Shown: one piece after another, positions 61,580-64,000 of the stretch | Numbering within the stretch: position 1 is the first letter of the stretch | Layout: every line of letters begins with the position of its first letter | From: Clostridia bacterium | GTDB taxonomy: Bacteria; Bacillota; Clostridia; Christensenellales; DTU072 | Reading direction: 5' to 3' | Assembly: GCA_016297005.1 (NCBI GenBank) | Contig: JAEDHK010000002.1 | Span: 124,001-188,000, forward strand | DNA length: 64,000 nucleotides | Translations under genes and position numbers: made by a program | Notes under the pieces: generated by a model | What the model was told of the DNA's origin: nothing | What the model saw: only the letters and a program-made list of their open reading frames with translations | Database searches by the model: none

Positions 61580-64000
61580 TTACCTTCCTTTATTCTGTTT
61601 GAATTTTCGGTTGATTTCTTTCTGATTTTCGGCGAGGCGCGCAAGGTCGGTTTCCAGGACGCGAAGAATGAGCGCGCGCGCCCCCTCGTTCTCCGTAAGA
61701 TCGGGATAAAACTTTACGACGCTCGCGTCCAGCGAACCCGCATTTCCCTTCGTGATTGCGTCCACAAGTTCTACCAGGGCTTCGTCTCCCGACAAAGAAA
61801 ACATTTCTTTCGCGTCGTCCGTCATGCCCAGTTGCCAATATTTTATTCCCGCGTCGCGATAAGCGCCGTGACGAACGAATTCTTCGTTGACGTCGATACG
61901 ATTATTATAAGCGCGGCGCAAAGCGTCGTCCTCGATCTTGTCCGCCAAAAAGCGAGCGTTATCATACTGTCCGAGCCGTACGAACTGCATCGTCCGTTCG
62001 ACAATCTCGTCCTGATCGACGTCGATCCTGCGTACCACTTCGGAAAGTTGTTCAACCGCTTCTTCCTCGCTCTTTTTCTCAAAATTCTTCTTGAAGAACG
62101 TCGCAAACAACGGCACTTCTTCTCTTTCGGCCACATACAGATATTGTTTTGCGCGAGATACGCCGACGTAGAATAGATTGAAATAATAACGGTAGACGGA
62201 GTTTTCATCTGCCGTTTTTCGATTGATCGAGTTCCTTTCAAGCGCCCTCCACCTATCTCCGTTATCGGAAAGGACGTTATAAAGAAGCACCGCTTCCCGC
62301 TCCAATCCTTTAATTTCCGAGATGATCAGAATTTCTTGCTTTTTCAGCACTTTTCTCAATCTTTCTTTCTCTTTCGCACCCGAACAAACCACGGTAAAGT
62401 TATCGAAGTTTTCTTTGGCGATCCGTTCGGCAAAGCCATCCCCTCGTACGTACACCGCCGAGGTTTGCGCGCCGCTTTCCACGCTTTGGCCTTTCAGGAC
62501 GAAACTGTGCGTTCCGAACCGGGAACGGTTAATTTCGCCGAGGGATTCGATGATTTTTTCTATTTTTTCGCTGTTGCGATAATTATGTTTCAGTTCAATC
62601 ACCGACGCTTCGTCTTCCTTGAAAAGAAGTCTTTTTAAATAAGCGAAACCGAAATACGACGGATTGATCATCTGGAGAGCGTCGCCCACGCAAAAGATCC
62701 GGAAAGATATCTTTTTGAACAGAAATAGGTTGACCTGTGTAAAGTCCTGCACTTCGTCGAGAATGGTCAGAGAATAAAGCTGTCCGCATTTCTCGATCAA
62801 CTTCCGACTGATGGAGTTATTGTCTTCCAATCCTTCCCTTTCCATAAACTTTCCGTAATCGACGGCGATAGAGTAGATCGCGTCGCTTTCCGCTTTGCCG
62901 AAATCGTTTTTGCGCGCTTCTATATACTCCTCTCTCGTCATACAGGGGGCGGGGCGGGCGGGGTCGTAACGTCCGTAAATCATACCGAAGATCTCTTTGT
63001 AGATTACCTCGTACGATATCTCTTTCAGTTTGTCCAACATCCCCGTTAAACGATAGTTCTTCAAATTGCCTACGTATTCTTTAATAAAAAAGCCTTCGTC
63101 CGTTACCTCTCTTTCTCCGATATGCTTCTTATACAGATCTTCGAGCAAAAAATAATCGACCTGCGTTTCTAAAAAAGAAATAACGGAACGGACCTTTTCT
63201 ACAATTTCTTTTTCTCCATCGACGGTAAACAGGATTCCCAGGCGATTTTCAATGGCTGAACGATGGTTTTTGTCGCAAAACACGATCCGACCCTCTTCGT
63301 ATTGCCGAACAAACTCGGTCAGACTCTTCTTGAAAAGATTAACGCGGGTCTTGGTATCGACGAGCAATCCTCGCGAGAAAGTGGAATACAGAACCCGACC
63401 GGCATAATCTCTGCTTGCGGCGTAGATGATCTTGTCGATACAAATATTGGTCTTTCCGCTGCCAGCCACCCCTTGTACGAGGACATTTTTGTCCTCCGTC
63501 GTCACGATCTTTCTCTGTTCGCAATTAAGCAGGGGGAAGTTTACGGCGTCCGAATGAGACAGACGATATATCTTTTTGAATTCGACTGCCGAAAAAGCGT
63601 CCTTGATCGAACGCACCGTCAACAAAAAATGCTTATGCGAGAGCAAAAAATCGATAAAACGCTGATCGTTGGTCCGACTGCGTTTTTCCCGATCGATATA
63701 TCTGAAAAAAACGATATCTTTGGGAAGCAAGGGCAGGTCGGATTCGATCTGACAACCGAAGCGAAACAAAAAAGAATGTTCTCCGCCCTCGGTCGACACG
63801 AAATAAGCGTTCTCCCTCTCTTTTACAAACGAAAAGTCTCGGAGAGACGACCATACGCCTTCGGCAATTTTAAACAAAAAATCATCCGTGCCCGACATGC
63901 GCCGGGTCTCTTTAATGAATTGTTCCGTTTTAAAAACTCTGCTTTCCGAGGATAAAAAACTTTTTTCTGCCTCTACGCGCAACGTTCGCTCTTTTTCTGC
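61580..64000 (-). CDS. UvrD/Rep-like superfamily I helicase or ATPase (5' end outside window)
   Basis: The frame is open to the window edge, so the true start may lie outside; internal starts are TTG at 63982 or ATG at 63898, neither with a good ribosome site. Motifs in order: Walker A VQGVAGSGKTN, motif II LDEVQDFTQ, motif III region FCVGDALQMINPS, ELKHNYRNSEKI, ISEIKGLEREAVLLY and motif VI FYVGVSRAKQYLYV. The C-terminal 150 residues after motif VI are helical, TPR-like (AGIKYWQLGMTDDAKEMF). The N-terminal 150 residues lack a known domain. Standard helicases of this class repair DNA; the downstream coiled-coil and GLUG genes suggest another role. Confidence 0.85.
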   Translation of the reverse strand, partial: AEKERTLRVEAEKSFLSSESRVFKTEQFIKETRRMSGTDDFLFKIAEGVWSSLRDFSFVKERENAYFVSTEGGEHSFLFRFGCQIESDLPLLPKDIVFFRYIDREKRSRTNDQRFIDFLLSHKHFLLTVRSIKDAFSAVEFKKIYRLSHSDAVNFPLLNCEQRKIVTTEDKNVLVQGVAGSGKTNICIDKIIYAASRDYAGRVLYSTFSRGLLVDTKTRVNLFKKSLTEFVRQYEEGRIVFCDKNHRSAIENRLGILFTVDGEKEIVEKVRSVISFLETQVDYFLLEDLYKKHIGEREVTDEGFFIKEYVGNLKNYRLTGMLDKLKEISYEVIYKEIFGMIYGRYDPARPAPCMTREEYIEARKNDFGKAESDAIYSIAVDYGKFMEREGLEDNNSISRKLIEKCGQLYSLTILDEVQDFTQVNLFLFKKISFRIFCVGDALQMINPSYFGFAYLKRLLFKEDEASVIELKHNYRNSEKIEKIIESLGEINRSRFGTHSFVLKGQSVESGAQTSAVYVRGDGFAERIAKENFDNFTVVCSGAKEKERLRKVLKKQEILIISEIKGLEREAVLLYNVLSDNGDRWRALERNSINRKTADENSVYRYYFNLFYVGVSRAKQYLYVAEREEVPLFATFFKKNFEKKSEEEAVEQLSEVVRRIDVDQDEIVERTMQFVRLGQYDNARFLADKIEDDALRRAYNNRIDVNEEFVRHGAYRDAGIKYWQLGMTDDAKEMFSLSGDEALVELVDAITKGNAGSLDASVVKFYPDLTENEGARALILRVLETDLARLAENQKEINRKFKQNKGR

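Overview
The window looks like a chromosomal segment of an uncultured, low-to-moderate GC member of the Clostridia (Bacillota), probably gut-associated. Sequence support for this: AAGGAGG-type ribosome sites, sigma-A promoters with 17-base spacers, a T-box leader, PdxS/PdxT, AsnA, an MgtE transporter with a leader ORF, a polyamine ABC operon led by an XRE-cupin regulator, and several BspA-type leucine-rich-repeat lipoproteins. The exact taxon is inference. Both ends are cut: a P-type ATPase on the left and a UvrD-like helicase on the right.

Layout. 1-6 kb: P-type ATPase start (-), a diacylglycerol-kinase-like protein (-), a membrane nucleotide-sugar dehydratase (+), and an unusual fusion of the GlmU acetyltransferase domain to phosphoglucosamine mutase (+); the last two fit amino-sugar and cell-surface glycan synthesis. 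6-7 kb: a truncated adenine methyltransferase (-) divergent from an XRE regulator (+), with three copies of an 11-bp operator-like motif between them. 7-9 kb: a sodium:solute symporter (-) behind a T-box leader. 9.2-14 kb: a tightly overlapping operon (-) of GDPD, Gfo/Idh/MocA oxidoreductase, aminotransferase, TrmB and an RlmI-like methylase. 14-17 kb: a DUF1624-type membrane protein (+), mgtE (-) with a leader peptide ORF, and tRNA-Val.

17-26 kb is accessory DNA: a GATTACATAC repeat cluster, a phosphoesterase, small Cys-rich ORFs, an LRR protein, and a defence-like block. That block holds an unknown protein with an EHIIP motif, a WYL regulator, a PD-(D/E)XK nuclease, a divergent DnaE/PolC-like protein that has lost its catalytic aspartates, and a glycosylase-like protein. 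A remnant of a type I restriction subunit (HsdR) follows. The degenerate polymerase next to a WYL-nuclease pair is the best candidate for an undescribed system.

26-35 kb: a lipoprotein, a GxGYxYP-like membrane protein, an SPFH/zinc-ribbon membrane operon resembling Bacillus ydjGHI, a DUF2975-XRE pair, pdxST, a broken yjdF (DUF2992) gene and tRNA-Pro. 35.6-43.7 kb: one 2,691-residue secreted LRR lipoprotein. 43.9-52 kb: XRE-cupin regulator, potABCD, the MTA/SAH nucleosidase, a THUMP methyltransferase and an alanyl-tRNA editing protein, nearly all overlapping or closely spaced on +. 52-55 kb: asnS, a membrane GDPD and asnA as one operon (-). 55.3-64 kb: an XRE relic, an LRR lipoprotein with a C-terminal membrane anchor, then helicase, coiled-coil protein, GLUG-repeat membrane protein and a two-helix membrane protein as one (-) unit.
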